A stretch of DNA of 64,000 nucleotides from Rehmannia glutinosa (lineage: Eukaryota > Streptophyta > Magnoliopsida > Lamiales > Orobanchaceae): assembly GCA_016081115.2 (NCBI GenBank), contig JABTTQ020001791.1, positions 62,001 to 126,000 of the forward strand, given 5' to 3'. The position numbers and the translations under genes are program-made. A model generated the notes under the pieces. It did not search any database, was not told the DNA's origin, and was given only the letters and a program-made list of their open reading frames with translations. Below are positions 1 through 11,320 of the stretch, piece after piece. Every line of letters starts with the position of its first letter. Positions within the stretch are counted from its first letter, which is position 1.

Positions 1-56
1 CAGTCAAAAAGTCGACAAAGCATATGATTGGATATAAATCTTGTCTTTGCATTAAA

Positions 57-293
57 TGCGAGGAATTAAATGCGATTCGGTGTGCTAAATCTGAGCCATT
101 AATCTCGATCAAAATTCAAAAACCAAAAACACGTCCTTTCATAACCCTTATATACTCATTTTCTTTCAGTTTTCTCTCTCACACTAAAAACTGTTCATCT
201 TCAAAACAAGAGAAAAGCAAGTTCATCTCTCTCGCAAACCCTACCAGTCCTCAAGTAAATCTATCAAGTTTTATTCGGTAAAACTCTCTAAAA
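57..293 (+). promoter_or_regulatory. Promoter-like leader of the element A extra ORF
   Basis: A TATATAC box lies at 149-155, followed by a pyrimidine-rich, CT-repeat leader and then the ATG at 294. The arrangement is conserved in element B (TATATAC at 57414-57420, ATG at 57557). It resembles an ordinary plant pol II core promoter with a 5' UTR, and suggests that the extra ORF may be transcribed separately from gag-pol. That role is an inference; sequence conservation is what is seen. Confidence 0.5.
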
Positions 294-3200
294 ATGGCAC
301 CAAAACTCAATTTTGCTAAGCTATCAAAACAAATCCACTATAGATCGACTATGGATTTCGAATGAATGATAAAGCAGGGTTTCGATGAAACCCTAGTGAA
401 GAAGATAGCTGATATGCTGGAAAAGTCCGATCTCATGCCTTTTCTAACCATGGAGTACTCGCACACCTATCTTGAAGAGGTGGCGCAGTTCTATGCAAAT
501 GCTGAGGTACAGGACGAAGGCATCAAGTCTTCTGTCCACCGCAAGGACATTTTGATTACTGCTAAGGACCTTGCGGAGCACTGCTTATTGTCGTCGGAGG
601 GCATGACGGAGATAGCTGAAGCTGATGTCAACTTGGCTGCTGCATGGAAAGAAGTAGCCAAACCGGAGTGTCCTGCTAAAGTAATCTACACAGCTGAGAA
701 GAAGCTGCTGAAGGACGACTACCACAAGCTGATGGATGTCGTTGCAAAGTGTGTGGATAGGAAGTTTGGCAGTTTCAATCAACTGTCAAAGACAAAGCTG
801 ATCGTCATGGCTGCGATCATGGAAGGTAAGAAAGTCAACTGGGCTGAGTTTGTGTATAGCAGACTCTTCCAGAATGTTGGAAACAAGACATACAAGGAGG
901 ATGGATCCTTTGGAGGATCACTTGGTTATGGCCTGGTAATTGGCCACTTGATGGAAGTGAAGGGCATTCCCCTTCAACATGGAAAACCTCCTTTCCATGT
1001 GAACAAGAAAATGTTCAGGGCTAATCTTTCAGGAGCCTAGAAAAGAGCCCATGCAAAGAGGGCGAATACTAGTGAGGGGGAATCAGCTGAACCCGAGGAC
1101 ACAGATGTCTCCTCCCCTCCGAAGAAGAGAGATGCCTCTACAGCTGCTAAGAAAAAAGTTTCCCCTACAGCAAAGAAAACGGACGCTCCTGCCCGTAGCC
1201 GAGTCACCTACCCGAGCAGCCGTGTCTCCTGCCCCCGCAGCCGAGGTGGAGAAGGAAGCCCAAATACATTCTCCAGCCATAAGAAAGAAGAGGACTGCCA
1301 TGCCTAGAAAGGCAGCTCCATCTAAGAAAGATGCTCCGGCCCGTGCCGCCAAGGAACCTGAAGAAGAGAAATCCGAACCAGAAATTCCTCTAGTGAGAAC
1401 CAAGAGAATAAGAAGAATCTCCAAGCTTTCAGAGCTTGAAAAGATAGCTGAGTCTGCCACTCAGCTGGAGAAAACCTCTGAGACTGCTGAGGAAGTGCAG
1501 TCTCCTGAAATAATCGATGAAACCGCCAAGTCTGCTGAAGGTGATCAGCAGAGGCTCACCAAAGAAGCAGCTGAGACAACGGAATCTCCTGTTGAAAAGG
1601 TTGTCTCTCCACCTGCCACAGATGTTGCTGAAGGCGAAGAGCAGCAGAGTGTGCTACCTTCCATCCCTGAAATGGAAGGACAGGAAGAGGATGAAGATGA
1701 TGATGTGATTGTAGTTTCTCCAGTGTATCCAGACATTCAGCGCCGTCTACGAGAATAGAGGGCATGGAAGTTGAGTCACTCAAGGTTGCAGTTTAAACAC
1801 CCTAAGTTCATTGAAGAAGAGGAGGAGTTGTTCTACTTCCTTGAGGTCGATACTGTACTTCAGGCTCTGGATGAGGAAAATTTCCTGAATATCCTCCACA
1901 TCTGCAAGGAGAAAGAAAAGGCCAGAGCAGCTGAGGAAGCAGAAGAGCATGAGAAAGCAGTATATGTACCCTCACTGGAACTCTGGAACATACGCATCCT
2001 CATTTAGATGTGTTGTCGATTAATCGATGAAGACATAGTTCCGTTCGCACAAGAAGAGGTAGAGATGCAGCAAGCCTTAAGGGAATCCAGGATGATGCAT
2101 GATCAAGAAATGATTGAAGGACCAGGAGAGTCATCAAAATCTCTCTTGGAAATTGACCCGCTGGGAGTAGTGCAGCACATTGCTTGATTATTCTTGCAAC
2201 TACATCCCCAAAGACACTCGAAGAAGGGTCCAAGGGACTTGGCGATGAGACTGGGAATTTGGGCACCCAAGTTGAGCCTACCCCTACTGAAGGTGTTTTA
2301 CCACCTGCCCCCACGGCTAACCACTCAACGGAAGCAGCTGGGAGTCTGGAGAAGAGTGACCCCATCGTCAGTCACTCAGCTGGTGTGCCAGCTGAGGGGG
2401 AAACTCACTCCACTGCAGCAAGGTCGGAGGATGCTGCAGATGACTCCACATTGCAGAAAGGAGGCAAAGTGGAAAAGGAAAGAGAATCACAACAGACTGA
2501 CACTGATGAAGCTCGGACAGTTGAGTCTGTCCCAACTGAAGTGCTAACTACTTTGCAGGCCGAGGACGCTGCTGGTACAGTCAAGGCACAGGTTGGAAAT
2601 GCCCCGGGAGTTAACACCCTGGGCACTGAAAGTGCAATCCAAGGGGTCGAGACTCTTTCGGATGCCACTGTCCAAGATCCTAAGACAGCTACGTCTGTCG
2701 AAGGGATTGTAGAAGACCTCGCTGCAGTTGAGACTGCTGGAGGTATTGAAGGCCCAAGGGAGGTTGAGACTTCCCTGGGTAAAACTCATGAAGATGAGAG
2801 CATCCCTCCTATCATCATTGCTGAATCTGAAAAGGAGATTAGTGCTCTTCATGATTCCCAGAACAACCCTGATATATCTTTTCTGGGATCTGAAGACGAA
2901 GCTGAGCCCACTCCTGTTGCTCATCAAAAGAACTCAGCTGAGGATGTTCCTCCACAGACGAGTCAGTCAACTTTTAAATCTGCTCGTGAAAAGTTCAACT
3001 TTGATGATGAACCAAGCCCCCAGGCTTCATCATCCTCCGATGAAGCTGATGGTGCAGCTGAGGACAAGGAAATTCATTTAGCAGAATCTAATGAGGCCGA
3101 AGAAGCTGTTAAGACAACTGAGGCTCAGTCAGCTGGCCAATCAAATCAACCAGGCCCAGCTGAGACCGAGTCATCTGCGCAGGCTCCCAAAGCTGCAGCA

Positions 3201-4814
3201 GGATCGACTCAACCCAGATCATCAAAGGCACGAACAACTTGTACAATCGATCCCATATGTGCGAGATGATGCATTTGAGGAAACATTCCCTTTCTCAATT
3301 GAGTTGCCCGACCTTGAAGAAGAGACAGCAGACTTTGATTTTGATGATGCATGGCCGCCAGCTGAATCAGTGACAGCTGAGATCCGTGAAGTCTTCAAGA
3401 ATATCTGTGCAGAGATTGAGAAGATCGAACGGCACCAGGCCTCACTAGATATGCGTTTGGACAATAGAGATGCCACCTTCACAGCAGACTTACGAGGGAT
3501 TGTTGTACGAATTAGGGAATGGTGTGTCGGCAGAGTACAATGCGATACGAACAAGTCCGATATTTCAAGGCATTGTACAACAAGATTTGGTTTGGAGTGC
3601 CGACAATGCCGATATGAATCGAGGATGCAGCCAATATTGATAGAATGCATGCCTCTCACACAATCGAAATGGAGCTGCGTGAATTTCATCGAAAAGCAAT
3701 TTTGCGTGTTGAGGAGAACATGAATACGAAGTTCAACCTTCTCATGGCTGAAATGAAACTGGTGGCAGCTGAATCAAAAGCCACTCGCTCAGAATTTCGA
3801 ACAGCACATGCCGCAGCAGACTCCAAGCAAAACTCAGCTCTCAGCCGACTGGATTTCATGCTCGCTGGGATGTTTCACGGGGTTCCTCTCTCTTTCGATG
3901 ATGCCAAAAAGGGGGAAGAGGAATACCTGAGGAAGTTGAAGAAAGAAACAGTTGTTCAGAAGAAGAAGGAGAAGGAGCAAACAGTTGTTGAGAGCAAGAA
4001 GGAAAAGGGAAAAGATGTTGAGGGGGAAAGGTCAAAGGATGTGACTTTAATGCTTGCTAAAACCCCTCAGCAAGGTCATGTCACAGCATCGATACTCAGC
4101 AAACTTCCAGTAACTCTGCCGATCAAACACTTTGTTGTGCCTATGTCGAAGAAAAGAAAGATTGTAATAGCAGATCAATTAGAGTTCGATAAAAAGACGG
4201 ATGCCCGCATTGAAGCAGTGATGAAACAGTTCGGTGGCATTCCGACAGGGAAGGACACAGATGCCATTCCAAATGACGGAGACGAGCCAAGATCAGTTGA
4301 AGAATTTAAAATGCTCGAATCCGAAGGTTACTTCAAAAACATGTCTATAGCCCAAGCCTGGGATTTGTACTGGGAGAAGGGTCTGAAGCCGTGCGAAGAA
4401 GGCGATAGCATCGACTACCAAGCCAGCCATTCAGCTGGTAAGAAGAAGACTCCCGTACAATATACACCCAGAGGAGGAGGAAGAAGTGGTGGAGGAAGAG
4501 GTTTTCAACCTAGACCTCTACCCAAAAACATTGAATATGTAGATCCAGGCAAGAAGGGAAGGATCTACTGGGATGGGTATGATGAAGTAGCTAATCGGAA
4601 AGTAGAAAGGAAGAATGCTGAATACGTGAAGAGAATCGAGGAGGAAAATAAAAGACAAGATTAGCTGTGGCAAGAAAGGCAAGAACGGAAAAGAAAAGAC
4701 GATGCTGTGAAGAGAGCCTATGAAAAGAAGAAAGCAGCTGAAGATGAAAAGAAAAGAAAGAGAGCTGATGATGACAGAGCTGAAGAGGAAAGAAGGAGGC
4801 AACAAAGGCGATGA
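294..4814 (+). pseudogene. Extra (post-pol) ORF of element A, about 1500 codons, degraded
   Basis: One long ORF read from ATG 294 to TGA 4812-4814, with breaks. A TGA at 363-365 (GGA in copy B) separates the first 23 codons from the rest. TAG at 1038-1040, a frameshift near 1190, TAG at 1756-1758, frameshifts near 2010-2180 and 3240, and TAG at 4662-4664 follow. The N-terminal ~240 residues (294-1040) form a compact domain resembling the plant transposon-protein domain found beside many plant retroelements (I think Pfam PF20167; recognised from memory). Residues from 1041 to ~3240 are low-complexity, rich in E, A, S, P and T, and predicted disordered. A helical stretch with DDAW and repeated charged residues follows (3260-3900). 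The C-terminus has an RGGGRSGGGRG segment (4470-4503) and a Lys/Arg/Glu-rich helix. No membrane segment or signal peptide is obvious, so an envelope role is not supported. Function unknown. Confidence 0.7.
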
Positions 4815-5129
4815 AGTGTTGTTGCTAACCCCTTCGTGTATTTTACTTTTGTAAATATATATGTGTGTAAGTCATCTGTACATTCAATAAAGTATTGTTG
4901 TATTTTCTCTCTATTGTTGTATCTTAGCATAGATGCTTGAAGTTTGCTTGGATATGATTATGCTCTGATACACCTTGTAAACAGTTGTGTAAAGGACAAG
5001 AATGATATGATCAATAAAATGATTGATTTTACGCATACATTCTTTGTTACTGCATTGTCTGTATGTATCTATGTTGTTTACATTTTGTTTAATGTTTTTA
5101 AGTTTTGGCACCATCAAAAAGGGGGAAAT
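4815..5129 (+). other. 3' untranslated stretch and polypurine tract of element A
   Basis: No coding potential. The stretch ends in a purine tract (AAAAAGGGGGAAA, 5116-5128) directly before the LTR, the expected site for plus-strand priming of reverse transcription. The same tract is found in reverse at 59731-59744 beside the LTR of copy C, preceded by the same ~15 bases, so the tract is conserved in the family. Confidence 0.75.
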
Positions 5130-6714
5130 TATTGGGAAATTATTTTGTAGATTTTGATGAATGCCATGTAAAACTTAGATTAGAATGTTGGCACCCCATT
5201 TTCCTTGTAATTCTTATTGTAATAGATAGGGTTGTATGAGCTGAGTCAAGTCAGCTATGCCTGGAAATACAAGAAGTCAACTGAAGGATTGAAGTGAAGA
5301 CTCCGTTGTGGAACAGCTGAGTATGGCCAAGAAAGAGGACCAAGGACTCGACTGAAGATGTACCAGCTGAGGGACAGCTATGTGAAGAGTCAGTTGAGTC
5401 AACTCAAAGAAGCCACGTCACAAGTTGAAGTGACAGATGAGTCTTTCAATGATTGAAGCAGACTCAAGTCACCTGGGGAAAAGGCAGCTGCAAAGAGGAG
5501 TTAACTGAAAAGAATCTGTTGCACAGAAGTCAAGAACATTACTTAAATAAGTAATGCTTCCATGCTGCCATGTCTTAAAGTGCTCAGTCCCAGAAGCGTG
5601 CAAAAGAATTAACCAATGGGAAGCACTGCACCTCGTGTCAGAACCTGAAAAGATGGACATTCATTTAATATGAGGAAAGGACTACATCTCAAGACTGAAG
5701 ACCAAGAAAAGACAAGCCAACGAACACAAGTGACTTTTGAAAATTAGCCTATCTCTTCAACGGGCATATTTTTAAAAGTTCACTATAAAAGGCTGAGGAA
5801 TTTCATTGAGAAAAGGTTACCTTGATTACCTGAACCACGAACGAACAAGCATTATTAAATCTGTAACCTGCAAAATATTCTCAAGATATTCAAGCAAAAT
5901 CTTCAAGCCTAAATCTCGAAGGAAATCGATCCAACACAAAGCTGTGAATGAAAGAAAACTTCAATCTGTTGAAGAGGAAACTTTTGAAGAATCAAAAGGG
6001 GTCTACTTTCCAAGGAGGATTGTAGGAAGGTTCAAGGTCGAACCAATCTCAAGTTATTGGAGGGCTTCGTGATCAAATTTGAGAAAGTGAGTGAAGTCGC
6101 AAAGCACGCGCCCTGTGAAGAAGCCGAGCCGGACGAGAAGCTTGATTGTGTGACCAAGGCATCTCGGACCGAGTCCAAGGAGCAAGTCGGTCGCGTGATC
6201 AAGATTTGTCTCTAGACCGATAACCACTTTGTGAATTGATCATTACTTAGTGGATTCCTCCAGGAGTTGGAGAAGAGAGGATTAGAAGAATTACCCCATC
6301 TTCGAACCTCTATAAAAATTACTTGTGTCATTTACATTTCAGCATATTTATATTTCTGCATACTCATTTCAAATCTGTTAAAAATTTGCTATTCAACTGA
6401 TAAATAACTAAGTGCTAAAATCAAGTGTTAAAACAAATCTAAATCAAATTCAAGGGTGTTAAGTCTTCCGCTGAAAAACTCATCACAGCCAAGTTAAAGT
6501 TTAGACTAAACAGCTGAGTTTTTCTATCAACAGCTCTATCGAGTCTGTTGAGTGGCTAACTCTGTTGATTAACTAACTTAGTTGTCCCTCAAGGACATAG
6601 CTGTGTAATTAACTCTATAATACCTTTTTAAAAAAGAAGGGGACTAAAATCAAAAAGTGGTAAGGTTTATTCAACCCCCCTTCTAAACCTTACTCACACC
6701 CCTTGGGACCTACA
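5130..6714 (+). repeat. 3' LTR of element A (1585 bp)
   Basis: Closely matches the 5' LTR of element B (49904-51389) over its whole length and the reversed LTR of C (58157-59730) more loosely. The start reads TATTGGG instead of the TGTTGGG of copy B; the end is CCTACA. A TATA box (TATAAAA, 5784-5790) sits about 650 bp in. A is about 100 bp longer than B because of small indels. Short ORFs inside are not genes. Confidence 0.88.
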
Positions 6715-7327
6715 ATTTCCATGATGGCGGCAATTTTTCAATAATCGCAGTCACTTGGAACGACTCACTCAAAATCATCCCTTCAGACTTTAAGTCTTGA
6801 AGTATGATTTGAATTTCTTGCACTTGGCTGATCACCGTCTTGGTGTCAACCATTTTATACTCCAAAAATTTACCAACAAATTTCTTTGTGTCGGCATCTT
6901 CTATTTTATATTTTTTCTACAAAGAGTCCCACAACCCTTTGGACGTTTTGAAGAAACTATAGACATTGTAGAGGGTGTCTTCTAGCCCGTTCAAAATATA
7001 ATTTCGACAGAAAATCGTTGTTATGTCAAGCATCCACAGCAATTCTCCGTTGTTGTCGGATTCTTCATCTCCAATGGTAGGAAGGTCCTCCTTCAAGCAA
7101 TGGGACACACCAAACGTTGTCAGGTAGAACAACATCTTTTGTTGCCAATGTTTGAAGTCAACACATGAGAACTTCGCCGGTTTCTCGCCGTGAGCAGGAG
7201 CAGCAGCCATCAGAGTGAACAAAACTAAAGCCATCGTCTTGAAACATAAAACATAATTTTTGTCTTGCGAGCCGGCCAGTGGGCGTCGGCGGCGTGCGCA
7301 CGCGTGTGCTTTGAACCAAACCCACAA
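6715..7327 (-). pseudogene. Ty1/copia gag fragment (UBN2-type), older element cut by element A
   Basis: On the minus strand an open stretch from 7327 to 6917 continues with one frame change to the edge of the LTR of A at 6714. It carries the typical copia capsid signature: K-F-x-x-V/G-D-F-K-x-W-Q-Q-K-M near residue 55, then the F/L-C-R-N-Y motif and N-G-L-x-D-x-L-Y-N-V-Y near residue 112. These are hallmarks of copia gag (UBN2/DUF4219 families). The fragment stops where the LTR of A begins, so A inserted into it. No protease or integrase of this element is in the window. Its family differs from both E and B. Confidence 0.75.
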
Positions 7328-7651
7328 GCATGTAGGTCCTCACCCCTTTAAAAACTTGGGTACGCCAAAGGGACCAAACCCATAAATCCAACTTGGGATT
7401 TATAAAGTGAGCAAGCATTGCCTTCTTCTCCTATGTGGGATGGAACATTTCTCTTTCCCCACATTTTTCATTTTCCATACCATTTTCTAGTTTTAATTGG
7501 TTTTGAGAAATTTCAAATGTTATATTTATCTACTCTCTTAGTAGAATTTTTATAAAAAAATTAATTCATTTTTCACTAATGGAAACCACTTAAATATTTG
7601 GTCAAAATCGGGTCAACACCCATTTTACCAAAACAAATTCCAACACTTTTT
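7328..7651. other. Upstream flank of the old copia gag, no gene seen
   Basis: AT-rich non-coding sequence between the gag fragment and the copia E LTR. It is probably the leader or flank of the older copia element. It ends in TTTTT (7647-7651), which reappears after the LTR at 8822-8826. Confidence 0.4.
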
Positions 7652-8821
7652 TGTTAGATAAATGTTTTTATCGTAATTTTGATGATTTCATATAATTGAG
7701 TTTTATACCAAAACAATGTCCCCAAATATTGTCCTAATACTTCAAAATATTTTCAATAATTTTTACTAAGACTTTGTAGTATTTCTTGAAATTTATGTTA
7801 ACAAAATTTGGACAACTTCTCTGTACTTAGGTCGACCAGTCGCCGTATAGTACAACCCGTACCTAAAAGTTGTACAAAATAGAGAATAAACCGTGGGGCT
7901 TCTGAAGGGAGGTCGGTCGGTGCCTGGGGTCTTTTATTTTACTCTGTCTCTCTCTGACTCGAGGGGGACTAATCGAACCCCTAGTCAACCAGTCACCTCC
8001 CCAGTTGATCGGTCCACCCCCCAGTGCAATCTGTGTTTAAATATTTCAAATGTATTTTTCTTATTAGAGGGTGACCGGTCACCCTATGGATTTATCAGCA
8101 GAATCTATCCATTGCAGCAGACAACTTTGCATGAAATTGTGGGATTGATTCTAACAGCTATTTTCTTCAATTGTTTGACATTTCTTTTACAGATTTCACT
8201 CTTCTAGGAGGAGCCTGTGTTGGTATTCAAAGCAAGGAGCTCTCATATAAATACTTGAAGGCTTGAAGGATCAATATATGAAACAACACAAGCCAACATA
8301 CTTGTTGTATTTAGCTTAAGCTTTACACTTGCATATCTTGAGTATTAGGCTTTATTCTTGATTACACTTGCACTTCAAAGTTGTATACATCATTTGAGTT
8401 GTAATCTTAAATTGGTTCAAATCATCCAAAAATAATAAATCATTGTTAGTGTTCTTGTGGTAAGAACACACTTTGTTGATTCTACGTGTTGAAGAGTTTG
8501 GTGCTCTTGATTGTTGTAAGAATATTGTGGTAATCTTTATAGGTGGTGTTGTAAGAAGAGTGTGGTACTCTTCAAGGTAAAGGTTGTAATAGTTTGGTAT
8601 CTATTAATATACTTTTTTCCTTTTTGAAATCCATTCGGATATACCGTGTGGTAGAGCATTAGGCCCTAGGTGGGTTGAAGCTCTATAAATCATTGTGTGT
8701 TGTTTATATTTCTGCACTTTTATTTCTTCACCATTCTTATATTCGAAAAAGAGGGCGTAAATCAGAAAATCGGGAAAATCTATTTACCCCCTCTAGATTT
8801 TTGTAGCCACTTGGACTAATA
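7652..8821 (+). repeat. Complete LTR of copia family E (left copy)
   Basis: Begins TGTTAG and ends CTAATA (CTAACA in the other copies), giving the short inverted ends of an LTR. TATAAATA at 8246-8253 is the likely promoter. It is flanked by TTTTT on both sides (7647-7651 and 8822-8826), so at present it looks like a solo LTR. The sequence after it is the same as the sequence after the E 3' LTR at 30663, which implies a rearranged locus rather than an independent insertion (see findings). Confidence 0.85.
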
Positions 8822-9427
8822 TTTTTATGGTGATACACTTGCCCGTGCTACTTATAGTCTACAATATTACTTTTAATAGTTTTAGTGACACTTTTTCTAG
8901 GTGTTATATTAAGTACTCATCTTTTGTAACACTTTAAAAAATAATTATAAAATGTTACATATGAGTCTAATGTAGCACTTTTTTGTCAAAATATAACACA
9001 TTTTTTTGGCAAAATGTAACATTTTTTTTGTAACTCTCTTCCTGGCATTTAACAAGTGATTTTTGCTCCCACGAAGCATCAAACCCAAGATCTATGTTGT
9101 TTAGAAGTGGCAATTTTCTACTGGGCTAAGTTTATTCTTATTGCATCTTTTGCTTTGATTTTTATATATACATATATATATGCTTATATATAGTAAAAAT
9201 TATATTATAAATTATAAATATAAATTTATATCTTATTATATATATATTAGAAATTATATTTTATATTAGAAATTATATTTTATATTAAGGAACATAATAA
9301 AGTAATAAATAAAAATATCAAATAAGTTTATCAACAAATTGATTTTTCATTGGTAAAGATAAAACGAAGTATAAATAAAATAATTTACCGACAGGAAAAA
9401 TCCTTAAGTAATTACTGATGACATCAA
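8822..9427. repeat. AT-rich flank, first copy of a 0.6 kb duplication
   Basis: Matches 30663-31237 nearly throughout, including the ATGGTGATACACTTGCCCG start and the CCTGGCATTTAACAAGTG stretch, with small indels. No ORF of note. Contains AT microsatellites near 9165-9245. It ends abruptly at 9427 where a partial E LTR begins. The source element is not recognised. Confidence 0.7.
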
Positions 9428-9807
9428 TTAGTGTTCTTGTGGTAAGAACACACTTGATTGATTCTAGGTGTTGAAGAGTTTGATGCTCTTCATTGTTGTA
9501 AGAAGATTATGGTAATTTTCATAGGTGGTGTTGTAAGAAGAGTGTGGTACTCTTCAAGGTAAAGGTTGTAATAGTTTGGTAACTATTAATATATTTTTTC
9601 CTTTTCAAAATCCATTCGGACATACCGAGTGGTAGAGCATTAGGCCCTAGGTAAGTTCAAGCTCTATAAATCATTGTGTGTTGTTTATATTTCTCCACTT
9701 TTATTTCTTCACCATCCTTATATTCGAAAAAGAGGGCGTAAATTGAAAATTTGGGAAAATCTGTTCACCTCCCCCCCTCTAGATTTTCGTAGCCACTTGG
9801 ACTAACA
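9428..9807 (+). repeat. Partial 5' LTR of element E (last 380 bp)
   Basis: Equals the right end of the E LTR (compare 8446-8821 and 30296-30662) and ends in CTAACA at 9807, immediately before the PBS. The first ~790 bp of the LTR are missing and replaced by the duplicated flank. TATAAATA is therefore absent from this LTR. Confidence 0.85.
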
Positions 9808-9809
9808 AG

Positions 9810-9821
9810 TAGTATCAGAGT
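9810..9821 (+). other. Primer binding site of element E
   Basis: TAGTATCAGAGT two bases after the LTR end. It is one or two substitutions from the TGGTATCAGAGC complement of plant initiator tRNA-Met used by copia elements. The change is probably decay after insertion. Confidence 0.7.
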
Positions 9822-9870
9822 CAAACTCTTTGGCAAGCTCGTTTAATCTTTGCGAGTAAATAGGAGATAC

Positions 9871-10600
9871 ATGGCTACGAGTGAAAGCTATCTCACAATC
9901 GGCGCCTCCACCAACAAGCCACCAATATTCGATGCCAACAACTATGTTTTTTGGAAAGACCGAATGGAGTCCTTTCTTGAAAGTTGCAGTTTCGATATTT
10001 GCAATGCGGTTATTGAAGGAATAGCTCAACCAACAAAGAAGTTGGAGGATGGAACTACGACCCTCAAGAGCTTCAAGGAATTTGATTTAAACAACAAGAA
10101 GGCATTCTCTCTAAACGGTAAGGCTTTGAATATTTTGCATTTCTCACTCACTGCCACTGAGTACAACCGGATTAGAGGAATAAGGTCGGCACATGAAGTA
10201 TGGGAAAAATTAGAAACCATTTATGAAAGTACTAAAAAAGTTAAACAAGTTAGAAAAAAATGAATGTTAAATATTTTGAAAACTTCATGATGCTTGAGGT
10301 AGAAGGAATTTCAAAAATGGTGGAAAGGCTAGACAACATAGCCAATCCCCTATTGGCGCTCGGAAAGGTCATCTCGGGGGAAGATAAAGTAACCAAAGTA
10401 TTAAATGCTCTTCCCGGCTCACCGTCCGAAAAGGTGACGGCTATAACGGAAACACAAAACCTTGAGACTCTCAAGTTTGATGAACTCATTGGAAATTTTC
10501 TCATCTATCAAGTCTATCTCAAGAAAAGAAAGAACTCCATTAAAATAATGAATTTCTCATCTATCAAGTCTATCTCAAGTTTGATGAATTTTAAGGGGCC
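9871..10600 (+). pseudogene. Copia E gag, 5' part
   Basis: Starts at ATG 9871 (MATSESY), preferred over the ATG at 9850 because it fits the usual gag start after the PBS. The first open segment runs to 10263. A one-base frame change then leads into 10260-10625. Motifs: P-x-F-D-x-x-N-Y-x-F-W-K-x-R-M near residue 20, W-E-K-L-E near residue 110 and V-x-x-L-x-A-L-P-G in the second frame, all typical of copia capsid (UBN2 family). The zinc knuckle and protease are missing because the G1 LTR replaces them. A 26-bp direct repeat inside (10499-10524 and 10555-10580) marks a small duplication just before the break. Confidence 0.8.
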
Positions 10601-10950
10601 CATTTTAGAGACTTATATTCTATAAAATTAAGAATTTGATTTAGAATAAGTGATTATGAGATTTATAAGTGATTAAGGGAATCACTATTTATTTTGAAGA
10701 TTCATATTATACACCTATTATCATCAATTTTGGGACAAAAAAAAATATATGGACACCACAAATACCATATGGGTACGCGGCCAGGTGTGTATTTTGGTAT
10801 AGAAATACCTCACAATTCTTGTACACATACCCACTTTATACTACACCTTATACTTACACCCCTTATGTATAATACTTGCATTATACAAGCCTTATACACC
10901 ATCTTGTATACCTCCATTTTAATATTATATTTTTTCCCAATAATTCCCAC

Positions 10951-11320
10951 TAGGGATGGCAATTTTGACCCGACCCGTGGGTACCCGCCCCGTGACCTGG
11001 GGCGGGGCAGGGCGGGTCTGGGTATCACTTTTGTCCTGCGGGTACCCGCCCCGCCCCACCTAATAATTTTATTTTTCAAATATATTTTGTATATATAATA
11101 TATATTATAATATTATTTTTATGTATTCTTATATTATATTTAATATTTATAGATTGATAATAATAAATTTTGTAAATAATATTTTATAAATATATTTTTT
11201 TCATTTTTTCTCATTTTTTAAATTTAATTTAATTTCAAATGGGGTAGAATGGGTCGACCATACTGTTTACAGGCACGGGCGGTGTCCGGGTCCAGCCGAC
11301 CCGCCCCATTACCATCCCTA
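10951..11320. mobile_element. Non-autonomous hAT element (370 bp)
   Basis: Terminal inverted repeats TAGGGATGGCAAT and ATTACCATCCCTA (12 of 13 matching) are flanked by a perfect 8-bp target duplication ATTCCCAC (10943-10950 and 11321-11328). The ends are GC-rich (repeated GGGTACCCGCCCCG) around an AT-rich centre. No transposase. Length of TSD and TIR identify the hAT superfamily. Confidence 0.9.

Larger units (their letters stand above)
1..6714 (+). mobile_element. Element A: 3' part of a Sirevirus-like Ty1/copia retrotransposon
   Basis: Copy A lacks its gag-pol half because the window starts inside it. Position 1 aligns with position 57269 of element B, where the same sequence lies directly downstream of a copia RNase H, so A is the segment after pol. 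It holds a leader, a long extra ORF, a polypurine tract and the 3' LTR. The order LTR-gag-pol-extra ORF-LTR with an initiator-Met PBS (seen in B) is that of Sirevirus-type copia elements. The LTR ends in CCTACA at 6714 and the next sequence is a gag fragment of a different copia family on the other strand, so A is an insertion in an older element. The left TSD is outside the window; the right flank begins ATTTC. Confidence 0.85.

Noticed and set aside
24..281. 85-codon ORF before the extra ORF of A (and its copy at 57292-57582)
   Set aside because: It spans the TATA box and leader; the reading frame is not preserved between the two copies, and the real start lies downstream.
1083..1460. Minus-strand ORF of 125 codons opposite the extra ORF
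   Set aside because: It is a shadow of the coding composition (Glu/Lys-rich sense gives open antisense) and is not conserved.
366..4814. Extra ORF as a retroviral-type envelope protein
   Set aside because: No signal peptide, membrane segment or Cys-rich ectodomain is visible in the pieces.
7893..8207. 104-codon ORF inside the left E LTR
   Set aside because: The same stretch in the 3' LTR is not open in this frame; it is LTR sequence.
10961..11080. CpG island or gene promoter
   Set aside because: The GC-rich stretch is the terminal part of a hAT element with exact TIRs and target duplication.
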